This document shows, piece after piece, positions 10,787-24,000 of a stretch of DNA of 64,000 nucleotides. The notes beneath the pieces were generated by a model. The model did no database searches, was not told where the DNA came from, and saw only the letters and a program-made list of their open reading frames with translations. The translations under genes and the position numbers were made by a program. Positions within the stretch are counted from its first letter, which is position 1; each line of letters opens with the position of its first letter. This DNA is from Orthonyx spaldingii (taxonomy: Eukaryota; Chordata; Aves; Passeriformes; Orthonychidae), in contig VZTJ01000295.1 of assembly GCA_013397795.1 (NCBI GenBank), positions 1,813,521 to 1,877,520 of the forward strand, given 5' to 3'.

Positions 10787-13607
10787 GTAAGAATGTAACT
10801 TCTTTTCTGTCAGTGTAACATCGGAATGGAGCCTCAGCCACAGAAAAAAGGAAGTAATTCTTAGAATATGTATCAAAATAGAAGTCTTTGTAAGAATATA
10901 GTGAAGAGGCTTTTGGACGTTCCATGGGACACAGGTCTTATTTGCAGTGTGACACGGCTTGGAACACAACCCACTAAGACACTGATGTTTTGTGGTATTT
11001 TATTGCAATGTTCATGTAAATGATTTCCCTGTCATATTTATGAATCTCTGGATTGTTTGCTGGGTTCTGAAGAACACATACCTTTATATCTCATACAGTA
11101 TAACCTCAGCTCCTGTATGATTGTCTTCAAGAGCAACAAAGCAGTTTTTCAGAAAATCTCCAGAGGCATATAGCAAAGAACAAGATATTGAGGTAGTCTG
11201 GTATCTCTTCTCAGCACAGATGGATACAAGTATTTCCAAATAAGGAATGTATGCTATTAATGTTCAACAAGATAGACTAGATTGCCTGTTAGAAAAATTA
11301 ACAAAGCAATTTCACTTGTGCTGAGCAAAGAGCCCAACCATTTATTAGTCTGGTAAACAAGAAGAGATGTCCGTCATTCAGGCTGACTTTCTGATTCATC
11401 ATGAATCCTTGGCTTTCAGTATGCTGGAAGGAAGATGAGTCACAATTTCATAGTAAGAATACTGCACTTAAAAACTAAATATTGTGGTTAGTAGTGAAAG
11501 AAAATGCAACCAGAACTATGTGTCGATAGAAATAAATGTGACATTTCTCCAAGAAGTTCATGTAAGCTATGATATTCAGCTGAGATTTCCTTTCGAAGCC
11601 CAAAAAGAAGTGAAGACTCCACAGCTTCATGTTTAGTCACACATTTGCTAATTACAAATATTCTATTTAAATCTTATTAAAACATTTTATCCTGTGTATT
11701 CAAAAATGTAAAAAGATAATTTTACCCTCTATAACAATTTTCTTTTTGATGAGTGTTTATTCAAATAGCACTAAATCCACTACACTTTGCAGAGCATCAC
11801 TGACTGATTCAAAGAGGTATGAATTCACACACAATTCATTCTCAGCGATGCTGCTCAGGCTAAATTCTGATTGCCACTGAATAAACATACTAAGGAAATG
11901 CTATGAAAATTGTCCATATTCCTTTTCCTTATCCCCATAATGCTAGATACAGAGCCTGGACTACAGCATTCAAAATACTGGAAACCCCATTTTCGGTAGC
12001 AACAGAAACTCTGCTGTTTCAGAAGATCTTACACAACTTCCCCATGGGACAGAAACTCACCTATACGGTGCTATAGACAGCTGTCTAATTAACCCTAAAA
12101 ATTATCAAGAAAACGATTATTTAAATAAGTTACAGTTATATCAATAAATGCACTAAGTTGTTACCCAGTTTTAGGCAAGACTTTAAGATGAGGTATCCCA
12201 TGTACACAAGTCACTGCTCAGTTTTCAGGTTTAGTCAGCTTGAGTGTGTTAAATGCATGCACAGAGCATGTCTTTGTTTTCTGCACTGACATATCTATGG
12301 AGATGGGATTTATTGCGTCTACATTTGAAATTACTCACTTTAAAGAACAATTTTGAGGAGTCATCTGATTCTTCAGCATTTGGGCTTTTTCTTCCTAAGG
12401 AGAGCAGTACATTGAAGGACTATAAAAAAATGGGTGAAATTGCAGTGATTTATTTTCCCACATCTTTAGGACACATCTGGCTAGAAATCCTCATATTTAA
12501 TCTTCATGAAAACCACTGCACATGTAGCCAGCACAATGCCAGTGAATTACATGGAGGTGTAAGTAGACGTAAGCAATTCTAGATCTCTGCACAGAAGTTC
12601 ATCAACTACTGGAACACACCCAGCTAAATAATATGCATTTTAATTGTACCAATAAATCTGGCATTAGCAAATATGCAGCATTAATTTACCTGTATGGATT
12701 GAGACGTCCTTTAATTACATGAATTCTGCACAATTCAGAGCAAAAGGAGGAAATTAAGAGTGCACAAGTATATCTGGCATTTCCTAACTTTCACATTCTT
12801 GTCTTTGCAAATTCACTACAAATATTTTCCGTGTGCTCTTAAGTATGTATTTATATCAGAAAATCCTGCTGGAAAACTTCTGCTAATGCATATCTCAGCA
12901 AAAGGCCTGAGTAAAGGAAAGAAATATTTTGAATATATTTAGATATGAATGCAAACAAACAGAACAGGGTGGACTCACCATCATTGGAGGTGTTTAAGGA
13001 AAGACTGGACATGGAACGTAGTGCCATGGTGGTCTTTAGTCATAGGTTGGACTCGATGGTCTCAGAGGTCTTTTCCAATCTAATTGATTCTGTGATTCTG
13101 TGATAATTTATTGGTTTCTGATGTGGTTTGGTAAATAACCAGACTGCCAGTGATCTGAAAATCTTTAGAAAAAGTCTAACAGATCTTTTGTCCTCTCCTA
13201 CTTTATAGCGCCAACTACTAGGAGGATTTCCCTCCAATCTAGCACAAGCTGCTCTCTCACCCTGTTTTTGGTAGTTCAGTGTCTCCATGCTTCAAGTTAT
13301 AATATGTATCTTCTTTTTGTGATGCTGTAATTTGTGGATTACATTTACTGACTTTCATTTAATTCTAGGCACTAATTTGCTCTGAAGTCTTTTCTGATAT
13401 GCATATCATTGCTTTTTCAGTTCAGGAGATTTGTGGGGAAAAATAAATATTACCCATTCACAAGACTTCAAATTCTGTATCTGTTTTGTCTCTCTGTGCA
13501 GGTTGACTAGCTTCATATCAATTTAAAAAGATGCATTTTTCAGTGTCATTGTAGCACATTGTAAAGTACAAAAAAATTAAATACAGTACTCATCTTCTTT
13601 GTCACAG
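10787..13607 (+). other. HEPACAM2: HEPACAM2 intron before the membrane-spanning exon
   Basis: A 2.8-kb intron, GTAAGA to GTCACAG. It contains a CR1 3' end at 12963-13104. The remainder is AT-rich with no recognisable coding or RNA gene. Confidence 0.8.
12963..13104 (+). mobile_element. CR1 LINE 3' end
   Basis: A clear CR1 3' UTR: 'cattggaggtgtttaaggaa', 'actggacatgg', 'aggttggactcgatggtctc', 'aggtcttttccaatc', ending in the tail repeat GATTCTGTGATTCTGTGAT. It is a 5'-truncated copy in the sense orientation of the host gene. Confidence 0.9.
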
Positions 13608-13733
13608 GGTTGGAAAAGCTGGCTCAGAAAGGAAAATCTTTGTCTTCTCTTGCAGTAATAACAGGAATTTCATTATTTTTGATCCTAACTATGGCCTTTT
13701 TATTCCTATGGAAAAGATATCAGCCACATAAAG
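13608..13733 (+). CDS. HEPACAM2: HEPACAM2 exon: transmembrane segment
   Basis: The exon has 42 codons in phase 1-1, with acceptor GTCACAG and donor GTATGT at 13734. It encodes GLEKLAQKGKSLSSLAVITG, then a hydrophobic helix (about AVITGISLFLILTMAFLFLW) followed by the basic stop-transfer KRYQPHK. This places the three Ig domains outside or in the lumen and the remaining exons in the cytoplasm. It matches the human LEKLAQKGKSLS...FLWKKYQPYK region. Confidence 0.95.
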
Positions 13734-13817
13734 GTATGTAAAAGTTAAGCACAGTTCAGCTCTTCCTTCGGACCATTGGAGCAAAAAGAATAATTTTTCT
13801 TTTTTTCTTCTTTTCAG

Positions 13818-13842
13818 TGATACAACAGAAGCTGCAGAGCAG
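13818..13842 (+). CDS. HEPACAM2: HEPACAM2 25-bp micro-exon (cytoplasmic tail)
   Basis: The exon encodes VIQQKLQS plus the first two bases of an R codon (phase 1 to phase 2). It lies between acceptor CTTTTCAG (84-bp upstream intron) and donor GTATAA at 13843. The human tail reads VIKQKLEGR at this point. Phase and length fit exactly with the next exon, which supports the call despite the small size. Reading straight through into the intron produces a spurious longer open frame. Confidence 0.88.
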
Positions 13843-13965
13843 GTATAAAAATAATTCATTCTTAGGTCTAAAAGTCCTTTCCATCCAGAGAATTGCATTT
13901 TATCATATTAATTTTCTTTCCTTGGCTTATAATATCAAACTGAGAAACATGTTTATGTTTTCTAG

Positions 13966-14003
13966 GGCAGAGGCTGATTACAGAAAGGCACAGGCATTTT
14001 CAG
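13966..14003 (+). CDS. HEPACAM2: HEPACAM2 38-bp exon (cytoplasmic tail)
   Basis: Entering in phase 2 and leaving in phase 1, it completes R and encodes AEADYRKAQAFS plus the first base of G. Acceptor is TTTTCTAG, donor is GTAATG at 14004. The human counterpart is PETEYRKAQTFSG. Together with the 25-bp exon upstream it adds 21 codons. Confidence 0.9.
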
Positions 14004-15286
14004 GTAATGGCAATGAAATAAGTGTGAGCATAAGGTCAAAATCCATTCCTGAAAAACAAAAATAGCATCCCCACATACAGAAGAAGAGAAGAGAAGGAAA
14101 GGAAGGAAAGTGTGTTTTTATGTTGGGTTACACACTTCTGTGACAGCTTAATTAAGATAAGACCTAAATGAGAAGTCAGCATGGGTTTAGCTCATGCCTG
14201 AAGCTCATAGCACTATGTACTGTTGTCTTGAGTTCTACCTGTTAATCCCAGTATTCTGGGTTTGGACTACCCGTATTCCACTGTTGTCACCACTATGACT
14301 TAAATCAGTGTTATTCTGGGATAGCAGTAAGCGGTGATACACCATGGGACAATTACAACTGAAAATGTTCATGGCATCAACTGTTATCAAAATCATGAGG
14401 TAATGACATTGCAGTATACAGATTTAACCTTCTACCCTATTCTGTACTATCTTTGTGTCATCAGGACCTAGGGTGGGTTTTTTTTCACTGCCTCTTTTCC
14501 CTCCACAATCCTTCCCACATGGTCCTAGGCAGGAGGTGCTAGAGACCAACCATCCTTTGGAAGGATAGAACTTTTGTTTCCATTCCTTTCCACCAAAGGA
14601 TCAGAGCAGACCAGAAACTGCTACATGCACAAAGATAGGGAAGTACCTTAAGAAGGTAAGAAACTCCCTTGAGCACAGAGGGCCCATCACCCTGGTAAGT
14701 CATATTGAAGAATAGAATATCAACGTTGTTAGTGCTGCAATCTTTGTGGTGGAGTGATGTCCAAGAGAAAACCAAGAGCCTCAGATCTGGACAGTGGAAG
14801 GGTACAGAAAGAGACTACACCTAAATACAAGCTGTATCTGAAGTCCCAAATAATAGTATGGCACATATTAATACCATGTTCCCTTTTATTATTCTCAGCA
14901 TTGTGAAGCATCCAGGTGGTACTGCCTCACTACACTAGATGTGCTGAGTTTATGAATTCAGCCTCTTTTCTATGGGAAATGAAAGTAAATTGGTCATTTT
15001 AACCTTCCAGAATAGAGAGTATGAAGTCTACAAAAACTGTTGCTGAGGTTATCCTGAGGCTCTTCACTTGGTCCAAGGTGTTGGAAATCACCAAGCACTG
15101 TGCACACCAGCTCTGCAGCTGTCCTGCCTCACTCCACACCAGTTTAGGAGCTTGGCAGGGAAATGGTTTAAAGCAGATCATATAACCAGCATTCAGGTGT
15201 TTTAAAACTTAGGGCAAAATACCTTGCCAGTCATTATTTTCCAGGTTCATATTACATCTCTTTTTTAATCTTTGTTCTAACTTTAG
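14004..15286 (+). other. HEPACAM2: HEPACAM2 intron in the cytoplasmic-tail region
   Basis: A 1283-bp intron, GTAATG to CTTTAG. No recognisable gene or mobile element. A short purine-rich AGAAGAGAAGAGAAGG stretch lies near 14080. Confidence 0.8.
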
Positions 15287-15360
15287 GACATGAAAATGCT
15301 TCAGATGATTTTGGGATATATGAGTTCATCACTTTTCCAGATCTTACCAGTGGTTCTAGG
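15287..15360 (+). CDS. HEPACAM2: HEPACAM2 exon (cytoplasmic tail, DDFGIYEF block)
   Basis: A 74-bp exon entering in phase 1 and ending on a codon boundary. It encodes GHENASDDFGIYEFITFPDL and TSGSR. Acceptor is AACTTTAG and donor is GTATGT at 15361. Human has GHEDALDDFGIYEFVAFPDV at this place, so identity is unambiguous. The tyrosine in GIYEF is a conserved candidate phosphorylation site. Confidence 0.93.
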
Positions 15361-16708
15361 GTATGTGATATTATATCATAAACAGACAGTTTCTCTTCTA
15401 TTTCTCTAGGTATACTAAATATCTGTACTAGAATCCTTCTGTAGGTTTGCTTCTGTTGCTTTTTACAGTTGTCTATAGGACGCCATGGCTATTGTTTACC
15501 CAGTAGTTGCTCTTTCTTTCCTGTGTTACTAGTTCAGTACTTTGTAATTGACATAGTGCAGTAAGGAATAACCAAGCTCTGAAGACAACAATCTCCATTC
15601 AACTACCCTATATTAAAAGAATATTAAAAGGATGTTAGTAGTGTTGGGTAGTTGGGTAGCACTGAACCACTTGTGCCACACAGGTCAGCCTACTATTGTG
15701 ATGCCATTTTCTCCCTTGACCCTAATATTTCTACTCATGCAACATTCAACCCTGGCAGTGCAGAAAAGTCTCAGGGGGTTATTTAAAGTTGAAATGTAAG
15801 CTAAGTCTCAGCTATATTTCATGAAAATTATTTTGTTAGCTTCATTTATTGTGGGGGAGGAGTTAAGCAAAGAAATTCTGCTAGCAGAAAAAGAATTCCT
15901 GCAACATTTGCTGCTTCCTTGCATTGTGTCTTTGCTGACATTACTGTATAGCAGTTGGAGATCATTCTGATGTGGTGTAAAAGGACAAAGAAAGAAATCA
16001 GAAACAGGATCACAAAATTTAGGGACAATGGTAAAACTGGGAGAAAGTAGAAGAAAGGCTTTCCCTTTCTAGGGAAAATTGTCATCAATGTACTCTTGTG
16101 CCTTTGGAGAGCATCAATATGGTCAGGTAAGGGAGAGCTCTTAAAGCTTTGTCACAGGGTCACATTGTCACTCTTGGGTAAAGGCAGAAAGACTGGTAAT
16201 TCCTTATGGATGTGGAGTCTATGTAAATCTGTTGTCTTGACATAAGAGGACATTAATACACTTAACATATTGAACAATCAGTATTACTTGATTTATAGAA
16301 ATTCCTTGCATTTCTCTCCCTTTGACAGGCCAGTAGGAGTTTTATGCTGAACTCGTGCCCTGAATATTTACTGCTTTTTTACTGTCTGTTCTCCTGCTTT
16401 TCTCTTTATTCAATGTTCCTTTCTTAACTTGTGAAACGTTAATATGAAGTATTTGCTGTATTCAATGCAAAAGCTGCATCCTAAATCTTTTAAGAGGCTA
16501 AATGAATTTTAAACTATTACTTGCCTTACCATTAATGTGATGAGAACTTACCCAAAATGAAATATTAAATAGCAGAGATTGCCTGTTCAATTCACAAGCA
16601 AAACTTTGATGAAAAGTTAAAAAAATTACAAGTTACATTATCAGTTAAATTTCTGTTGAATATTTTCCTATTTGTACTTACAGCAGGAATACACTTTGCT
16701 GCTTTTAG
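15361..16708 (+). other. HEPACAM2: HEPACAM2 last intron
   Basis: A 1348-bp phase-0 intron, GTATGT to GCTTTTAG. No repeat or gene recognised. The open frame on the minus strand at 15846-16088 has no recognisable content. Confidence 0.8.
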
Positions 16709-16825
16709 GTTTCAAGTCAATCTGCTCCTGGCTCTGACTTTGTCACAGGCCAGGATATGCTAAGTACGGTTTATGAAGTTATTCAGCATATTCCTGAGCA
16801 GCCACAACAAGACCACCAACAGTAA
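16709..16825 (+). CDS. HEPACAM2: HEPACAM2 terminal coding exon and stop
   Basis: The exon has 38 codons plus TAA, phase 0, after acceptor TGCTTTTAG. It encodes VSSQSAPGSDFVTGQD, then MLSTVYEVIQHIPEQPQQ and DHQQ, against human VPASDCVSGQDLHSTVYEVIQHIPAQQQDHPE. The block STVYEVI is conserved and fits a T-x-Y-x-x-I tyrosine switch motif. The eight exons from 2812 to here total 1313 coding bases, close to the human length once a signal-peptide exon is added. Confidence 0.95.
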   Translation, partial: VSSQSAPGSDFVTGQDMLSTVYEVIQHIPEQPQQDHQQ

Positions 16826-17575
16826 GTTACAGACTGTGTTAACTCACGTGGTAGCTCAAAGACAAATACTTTTGCATCCAGAACAACTTACATTTGGGTA
16901 GCTGCTTTGTGATTCCACTGGGAGGGTTATGGAAAAAAAACAGGTATAAGTGACCTCAATTCCTCCACCATTTCCTATCCCATCCCCCACTTTTCCTCCA
17001 GACTCCAGTCTGTTGTTTCATTATGCCAGTTTTGTTAAAGTGTGAAAAAACAAGAGGTTTGTGATCTTCAAACACAGCTTTAAATGAAAATTCGCACTTA
17101 ATTTAACAGGGTGTTTATAGTTTCATGGGCCTGAAACATCAGCACTTCCTACCGAACAGGTTAAATATTCAAAGCAGTTTAATTGGCAGCATGGCTTCCA
17201 GACCTGTCAGCCATGTACCAGGTAGAGTTAGGGTGGGGTTTTTTGCAATGTTGAAACTGGTCAGCTGAATAATAATCAGCGGTTGTTAAAATAGTCACTG
17301 AAATATTAATGGACCAGTGCTTGAATAAGCAGTGTTTCTACAGCAAAAGAATTCTTGTTTTGAAGTATGCTGCCTGGGAACTCCACAGAAACACTTTTGT
17401 TGAGTTAAATACCAAGAAGGCCACAGCGCATTGTGCTTATGTCTGGTAGACCTGTTTTTGTTCTAATCACCTACTGTGTATCACTTCCTGGCATAAGAAG
17501 GATGAACACACTGAACTTTCTGTAAGTGTATAGCTGCCATAAATCTGTTGTGAATATTCAAAGTCCTTCTTACAA

Positions 17576-18044
17576 ATTAAAGACAGCACACAAGACTTTA
17601 TTTGGTAACAAGCCTATTATATCACATTTTCCATGATTTTTTAATATGTTGTTTTATATGTTTCTTTTATAGTTGAAAAGAAATACACATTCAACAATAT
17701 GCTAATCAGTTTGCTGAGTAATCAATATTTATGTGACTGAATTAGCATGTGGTATTTACAGTACAAAAAATTTCATGTAGGTTATATCTTCAACTGTTTG
17801 TCCAAGTTCTGTATGTAAACTCACAGCCATGCTTGTCAAAACAAGTTGAGCAGTGAGAAAGCAACACTGAATTACTAATGATGTTTTTGTTCTGCTTAGA
17901 ATTTTTCACTTTGAACCCTAAGATTTTTAAAGCCAGATGTAAAGAATACTATTCATAAAGTACATATTTTCTTACTCTTCTTCTTACACACCTTTCTTCT
18001 CAACTTTCTCACTGACATATGACCCCTCTGAAAAAAGGAATAAA
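17576..18044 (+). terminator. HEPACAM2: Candidate polyadenylation signals for HEPACAM2
   Basis: ATTAAA at 17576-17581 and AATAAA at 18039-18044 are the first plausible hexamers after the stop codon at 16825. They would give 3' UTRs of about 0.8 and 1.2 kb. Neither can be confirmed as the real cleavage site without transcript data, and later AATAAA hexamers also exist. Confidence 0.35.
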
Positions 18045-21000
18045 TGCAACGAAAAGGTAACTTGAACTTTGTGACAGTTCAGATTTCAGCTTAAACTTTG
18101 CAAAACATATTTTGTAGTTGTAAAGGACTCATTTGCATAAACCAATTCTGCTGTTCTTTTCATATTTCATATTTTGAAAATGAAACATAGGAAAAAAGTT
18201 TTTACTAATAGCACAAAATCTGCTGAGCGTGATACAGGGTAAACTACTCAGATTAGAACAACCACATTCATGATTTTTCCAATTCCTGACCTGCTGAGAA
18301 GGAGCACTCTGAGTGGTAAATAAGAAGGACAACTAAGTCAATACTGATGCTTACAGCAAGATGCTTCAGCTTTCAATATAAGGGAGAAAAAAACCACCAT
18401 AGAACAGAGAATGAAGCTGGGAAAGTAGCTGCAAACTCCTGTAGTGTGAAGTAATGATTGCTTATGGATGAATCCCACAGACTTGGTATGCAGTCATCTG
18501 TACAATAATCAGCAGTAGTCACAGGAAAAATGATACCAAACTTGCCTGCATTCTGCTTACGGCAGGAATCTCTCTTGTACAAAGCAAAAGAACAGATATT
18601 ATGGCAGCCAAACAGGTTTGTTAGTTAAGTGGTCACTTTGCTTTTATTCCCAGTGCTTCTGACTGGAACTGCTGTAATTTCATAAATTTATTAAAGTTAA
18701 TGTGCAAAGAATAATCAGTCAAAGCAATGTTTAATTCTCAGATTTACGGTTTGAGAACCTTTCAAATCCTGTCTTTGAATGTAACTTCACCAGAGTTAGT
18801 TGGTGTTCTCTCTCTTTCTCTTAGAAATCCCAGTGACAGTATCAGCAAATTTGCAGACTAGTCAATGCCTAACACCTGGGAATAGCTTTTTCCACTTTTC
18901 ATCATGCTTTTAACAGCCTTTTTATCCTTTCATCCACACATGCATTTATGTCTTTAACACTCTAAATAATTACAAAATTTTAGATGCACCCCAACTCTTG
19001 AAAGGTAGAAATACTGCTGGAAAAAATTAAATTCTTTAACTCTTGTGTTTGGACTGACAGACTTGTAACTTAATTGCAGCCAAAATAAGAGGTGAGATGA
19101 TAGCTGGTTTTGCACTTTTACATTCATGTGGTTCCAATAGTTGCTTTTCACAACAGTCTTTTGTAGATTCACCTCCTCTGTTCCTCCAAAGAATCAAAAT
19201 CAGATTTTGAGGAAACTGTTCTGCTCCGTCTCTGGGCTCCACAGTCACAGAGAGTTATGGAATTGTCATATACTCAAGTATTTCATTAAACAGACTCTTT
19301 CAAGTCATTTTAGTTTGGTTCTTTTTTGACCCTTGGACTTTTTTTTTAAACTAAGTATAAATCCTGTGACAAACTGAACAACAGGTTCTTCCACATATGG
19401 AAGAAATCCAAAGATGTCTGCCAAACCTAATAAGCAAGAGGTATAGCCAGCTTTTACAGACAAACACTGACAGCTCATAACTGTTCTACTAACAAAAACT
19501 GTTTGTAACTTGGGTTTCATTTTCACTCCAAATGAAGATAATTTTACATGATTTTCCTCTCCTCTGATCCATACTGTTTCTCTCATATCAAGTACTAACC
19601 ATTTCACAAATTTCTGCTCTGCCAGCTGTTAAAGAGCTGTAAGGATGCAAAGCCTTGTCAGGCATTTCAGCACAGGGTTGTACTGTGGACTGCACTGGCT
19701 CAGTCCATGGTTACCACCACCCTTTAGCAGGAACATTATTGCTGTACAATATGAGCAGCTTGAAATATCTGTACAGTAAGAGTAGCAATGCAAGATGCCA
19801 TATAGCCATTATGTTATTTATGGCTCAAACCTGTGTTGTCTTTTAAAAACTAGACATATGATGCATGCTAAAAGTCAAAAATCAACATGTTGCAAGTATG
19901 TCCCCAGAGATCTCATTCAGGCTGAAGAACCCTGTTTAGAAGTATTGGTTTGTTTACATGCTTGCAACTGTTTTGTTTTTTTTAAAAAAAAGGAAAACAG
20001 CATTGTGGACAATTGTTATATATATCTATATATATGTTCTTTCCTAGATGTATATGAAGATATGGGAAGAGGAAATCAAAGCATCTGAAAACACCAAAGT
20101 TACTTCTTTTTCTTTATAGTACATTGAAAGGAAATGCCAACAAGTCCAAGTAAAGGCTTATGCCACCTTTTCTTGAAATAGCAATTTCTCTTCAGACTGA
20201 CAATACCTTTCCTTGGGGTACTCCAAATTGCCCATTTCTTAATCCTTTTTCTTTATTTGAAAAGTAATAATTCCTTGAAAAATATGGATATTTTTAATTC
20301 TTTTTCTCCCCTTATCAGTCAATATAAAAGACAAAGGGATAGCTTAAAAATGCACTATAAAACCTACACCTTTTTTTAATAACACTCAGCAGAGGCACAA
20401 GAAGGAATCAGGACCAAGATGCCATCCATGCTTGTTTTATTAAAAAGATAGCAAAAAATAGCATATGGGAGGTTTTTTGATTTGGGTTGACTTTCGCAAG
20501 AGAAGACCTCCATATTCACATGAAAAGTAATAAAAGCAGTATGTCAGATTGCAAAATAAATTTGGGGTTTAAAATAAAGTCATTCTTTTAACTCAGTTAA
20601 TGTGACATAATTTACAAGCATAGAAACTTATGTCAGGCAGTTGAACTTTTAAAATGTACATATGTATATTATTCAAAATAATGTGTTCTCATTAAATTCT
20701 GTTTCTGTTGCATTTGAACTAGTTTTCTATTTGCTGCTGAAGACCCTGTGTCTCATTGACTAGGAGAGCAAGTAACACTTGATTTATTTCTGAAAGCTGC
20801 AAAAAGTTCAGGCTATTTTACATTAAAATAATCCTCCAGTGCAAATGAAACCAATTTTACTTTGTTTAAACAGTGTGCTACAAGTCCCTTTGCAAACAGA
20901 GGAATACTCTTCCAGAAGCTTCTGCTAGCTGGCTTCTGAATCCTGCAGGAAAATTCACTATTATTTCCACAGGGTCAGCTATTAGTTTGTGTCAGTTAGC

Positions 21001-24000
21001 TGCAGTTAGGGAAAAGAGGATATATGAACTGAGTTAATCTACAGGGGAAAAAAAAGCTACTTCAGTAACAGTTAATAGTGCAGAAAATCATAACTGTGAG
21101 TAATGAGAAAGCATACAGTGTGTCCACCCTTTAAGACAGGCTGTATGGTATTATTTAAAGCACTCTGTATTATGAAAAATAATTTGCTCCTATTTAAAAT
21201 ATCTTCTTAATCCATATTTACTAAACACTCTTCCTGTCTCCATCTGTCAAAGACAATGAAAAATAACATGGTTTTAAGTGAGCATTCTGATCTTGTGAGC
21301 CTGAAAAAAAAAGGGGGAAAACCAACTGAACCATTGCATGTGAGGAAAATAGAATTTGGCATTTCACAGAGGCCACAGGTGAAGCCTAAATATGTGAGAA
21401 GTAGTGACATGATCTCAAAGATAATGTAGTCACCAGATTTGCTCCCTAAGAAATAGCCATCTGACATGAAGGTATCAGGCAGAGGCTCTAAGTAGAAACA
21501 TTGGGGCAGAATTCTGAAAGACTGAGAAGCTTAGAGAGTTCCTCATAAATTCCTCCATTGTTCATGCAAAGCTGACTTGATGTGTGTTTCAAATTGGGAC
21601 AGCTCTTTGGAATTTGCAAAGTCTGGTTTTCACTCTCCTTTCTCCTCCTCTTCTTTCTGGAGCGATAATTTTAATTGCTCTGAAGGGAGTATGCAATTTT
21701 TGAAGTGCCTGAGACCATTCCATCTTACCACATTTGATGTCACTGCAGGCCACAGGGCAGGAAATGCATAAAAATTAGCAGAAAGTAGTTTCGCCACCTC
21801 TGGACCCTCTGTATTTAAAACTGCCAGTCGTATACATTTTTCTAAGCTTTTGTGGGAAAAAGAAAAGAAATCAGGTCAATATCAGTTCCATTCTACGTTC
21901 TTTTAAGCTCACTTAAGCCCATGTCTGAGTGCATCTTAAGGGTCCCAGAACATTTTGTTTCAGAATCTATGCTCATGTCTCAATAATAGACCAGCAAACT
22001 GTTTTGGATTAAGCCATTCATCAATAATGTGAGATGACTACAGCAGTCCAAGACAAAAGTCCACCCTAACAGTCTTTTAAACTTCTGAAAAGTGTCTGTA
22101 AAAATACCTGTAAATTTAATAAAACAATTTTGTTTATGCATCACATAATGTCTAATAGTTCTGTGGGTCCATACATTTTCACCAGAAAGGACACCTATCA
22201 TTAGGTTTGTAAATAAGAAACAAAAATCTGCCTGTTGCAAGTAAAATATCCCCTGGAGGCCCCGCCTGCAGGTCGTGGCTGCCACATTCCTACTCTCCAC
22301 TTACAACAGAAATTTACAGAGAAAAACTCAATTGGTAGGGAAATTTATTCTACATAGAAAGAAGAAAAAGTGGCTTGAAAAATTCTTCTAGCTATGGCAG
22401 CAGAACCAGCTCCACAAATAGGAATATGTTATTGAAATAGACAGAGAGCAAACATAGGCAAGTCACCTTCTGCTTATGTTATATTGTTCTCATCTGTTTT
22501 TGTTTCACTGTGTCTTGTGTATTACTTGTGTATTACTGACTGATAACTACAAGAGGTGTTCTTTTATTCATGCACGTGAGGTGTCCCATTCAAAGCAGTG
22601 CAGGCATTCAGGTGCACATTTCACTTACTGCTTAACTGCTTAACAAACACACACTAAGATTTACTAATCATAGTAAAACTTTGCAGAGCAACTACATTTC
22701 TATGATGTTATCATCCACCTCCTTCACTATTGATCAGATGCACCCAAAGTCGCTCTTGCTATACATACTTATCTATAGTGGCAGACTGTAGGAGGGATTC
22801 AAATACATGTTAGAGGAGCCAGAATGCTGGCATTATCTTGGTTGCCCAGGGGTATCTCTTATTCTTCATGGACAGTTATTAAAGTTCCAAGAAGCAAAGT
22901 CCCTATCTTGGGAACCAGGTTGTTCTTCTCCTTACAATGAGCTGGCGTACTTTAGTTTGCTTGCTTAAGCATGACTATTCAGTATCCAATGTAAACTATA
23001 CATATGTTTTAAAGAAAGTTAATACCATTTTATACTACAAAGATTAATTGGTATAATAGTTAGGGAATGAGATTTTCCTAAGACCCTGCTTTGAACAGGA
23101 TTTCGACCAAATGATCTCTAGAGGTGCTTTCCAGCCTCAGTCATGCTGTGATTCTGTGAGCTCAGGGAGGGAGGTGGTTAGTAGGTAGATCTCAGCCAAA
23201 ATGACACTAGCAGTTACAACACGAGTTCACGTTAATGTAAAGGAAACGTATGCATCCATTAAACACCTCCTTAAACATGCATGGCCAGCTAAGCAAGATA
23301 TGATGGCAAAATACAAGCACAATACCGTGCATGTACCTCTATGCTTTACCTGTCAAAAGCTGAGCCTTGAAAAGGAGACACCTCATTGTTTTATGATCTC
23401 AGGTTAAAACAGTTTTTAAAGTAGCTTTATTCTTTTTTATTCCTTTTTGCCTTACTCAGATAAAATACAATTAGATATTTTCTATGGACTTTCTTGAGTG
23501 TTAGCACAACTACTTTGGAAATCTGTCACCTGTATGGTGCTATCAATGCATTTATATCATGCATCTTTTTGGGAGCTAGAGGGCAATGGCTTCCCACAGG
23601 ACATGGCAGGAGCTTCTGGGAACTATGCTTGGGAAAGTGAGAAGGAGAAAGGGAAAGGAGCTAATACTAGTAAACATTAACTTTCTGACAGATGTGCAAA
23701 TTGATCGTGTCCCATGTGACTTGTACATTTGAAGGGGGACTGTTTCCTCAATGCTGTGTCCTGTAAAAGGCTTTCTGATTAATAGAAGCTACTTTCTAGG
23801 TAGCTAAATGACTGTATTGAGAATGCTTTTGCATCCAACCAAGTGGTTTTTTAATGCCATTATATTATAATGCCCTTGAACAGTCATGATGTATTTTTGA
23901 GTATATTCTCTACTTACACACAAAAAACTTCAGAATGTTGTTCATAAGCATTTATTTAGAACTTCAATGTGCAACACTCAATCTTTATCACTGACTGACA

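Noticed and set aside
13817..14065. 82-codon frame covering two HEPACAM2 tail exons
   Set aside because: It reads through an intron; the human-like peptide is recovered only by splicing at 13842 and 13966.
18176..18186. GAAAATGAAAC, a loose reverse ISRE near the HEPACAM2 3' end
   Set aside because: The pattern GAAANNGAAA is frequent by chance in AT-rich sequence. A similar GAAACTGAAA occurs near 59571. Neither has promoter context.
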